From contig VGAF01000061.1 of the NCBI GenBank assembly GCA_016870855.1, forward strand, positions 1 to 6,898: a stretch of 6,898 bases of DNA, read 5' to 3'. A program made the translations under genes and the position numbers. A model generated the notes under the pieces. It saw only the letters and a list, made by a program, of their open reading frames with translations, ran no database searches and was not told the origin of the DNA. How positions within the stretch are numbered: the first letter of the stretch is position 1; every line of letters starts with the position of its first letter. This DNA is from Actinomycetota bacterium (GTDB lineage Bacteria > Actinomycetota > Actinomycetes > Nanopelagicales > Nanopelagicaceae). Positions 6,480 to 6,898 of this stretch are shown here, one piece after another.

Positions 6480-6898
6480 TTCTGCTTACCTCTCCATTTT
6501 CCAGTGAGCCAAATAAATAGTGGGATGAAAAGAATTGAGAAGAAGGCGGCTGGGCCCCATTGAATTTCTGGGGTCACCCAGAGACTCGCGGCGGGGAGCG
6601 CTGAATCAGCGCTGGAGACAAGTAACCCTGCCAAGATGTTATTTGCAGCATGGGCGCCGACTGCAAGTCCCATCGATTGATCGCGCATCGTCACCCAGGT
6701 AAACATGAAACCAGTTGAGCCATATCCGAGTATCGGCAGGAGCAGGTTTCCACTTACTTCTGGGTTTCCAAGGTGAGGCAGGGCAAAGAGAACGCCGCCA
6801 ATAATGGAAACCACCCAAATCGAGCGACGACCGTTCTCCAAGCGTTGTTGTATCCACCCCCGATAGAAAACCTCTTCCGCCGTGGTCTGGATCGGAAT
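6458..6898 (-). CDS. CPBP-family intramembrane metalloprotease, C-terminal part (start outside window)
   Basis: The frame is open from the right edge for 146 codons to a TGA at 6458-6460; the N-terminal helices lie beyond the window. A TTG at 6839-6841 could be mistaken for a start, but the frame continues upstream through the first conserved motif. The three CPBP/Abi (Rce1-like) motifs are present: EEVFYR (visible residues 8-13), FALPH (38-42) and HAANN (83-87). The glutamates, His42 and His83 are the expected catalytic or metal-binding residues. Hydrophobic helices fill the space between the motifs, and a final one (about 117-133) precedes a basic tail. Bacterial members include proteases and bacteriocin self-immunity proteins; most actinobacterial ones have no known substrate. 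The gene converges on the dioxygenase and is probably independent of the transporter operon. Confidence 0.9.
   Translation of the reverse strand: MPIQTTAEEVFYRGWIQQRLENGRRSIWVVSIIGGVLFALPHLGNPEVSGNLLLPILGYGSTGFMFTWVTMRDQSMGLAVGAHAANNILAGLLVSSADSALPAASLWVTPEIQWGPAAFFSILFIPLFIWLTGKWRGKQNPIVEAL

Noticed and set aside
6184..6507. 107-codon + strand frame overlapping the end of the dioxygenase and the convergent protease gene
   Set aside because: It crosses two well-supported genes in another frame and has no family features, so it does not stand as a gene.
1..6898. CRISPR array, insertion sequence, tRNA or phage signatures
   Set aside because: No spaced direct repeats, terminal inverted repeats, transposase-like frames or cloverleaf sequence were noticed; nearly all bases are accounted for by housekeeping-type genes.

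Overview
The window looks like part of a compact, mid-GC (about half G+C by eye, not computed) actinobacterial genome. Three things suggest this: a long oligopeptide-type permease with a multi-helix insertion, a small membrane-anchored PH-domain protein of the kind common in Actinobacteria, and very tight gene packing with 1-4 nt overlaps. A freshwater streamlined lineage such as the acI/Nanopelagicales group would fit, but that is an inference; there is no rRNA or marker gene here to prove it.

Layout. Positions 2-205 hold the C-terminal end of an oligopeptide-type substrate-binding protein. A 131-nt gap follows with a strong 11-bp stem-loop and no gene. Next come the two permease subunits (337-1881 and 1881-2981, overlapping by 1 nt), then a gene on the opposite strand (2987-3595) for a PH-domain membrane protein. 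The + strand resumes with a fused two-domain ATPase (3637-5274) and, 2 nt later, an indoleamine 2,3-dioxygenase family protein (5277-6446). From the right edge a CPBP-family membrane protease gene (partial, 6458-6898, - strand) converges on the dioxygenase with 11 nt between the stop codons.

How the genes work together. Binding protein, two permeases and twin ATPase make a complete family-5 peptide/nickel/opine-type ABC importer. The dioxygenase, translationally coupled to the ATPase, would open the indole ring of tryptophan to N-formylkynurenine. Together they suggest uptake of peptides or related compounds linked to tryptophan (or indole) catabolism; no kynurenine formamidase or kynureninase lies in the window.

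The most unusual point is the middle. The PH-domain gene sits antisense inside what otherwise reads as one operon. The sense strand across it is open in one frame for 219 codons, and that frame overlaps the stop of the upstream permease and the start of the downstream ATPase. The antisense gene contains none of the three codons (TTA, CTA, TCA) that would put stops into that frame, although they are frequent in the neighbouring dioxygenase gene. This may be a noncontiguous operon whose sense transcript is kept open to translation.
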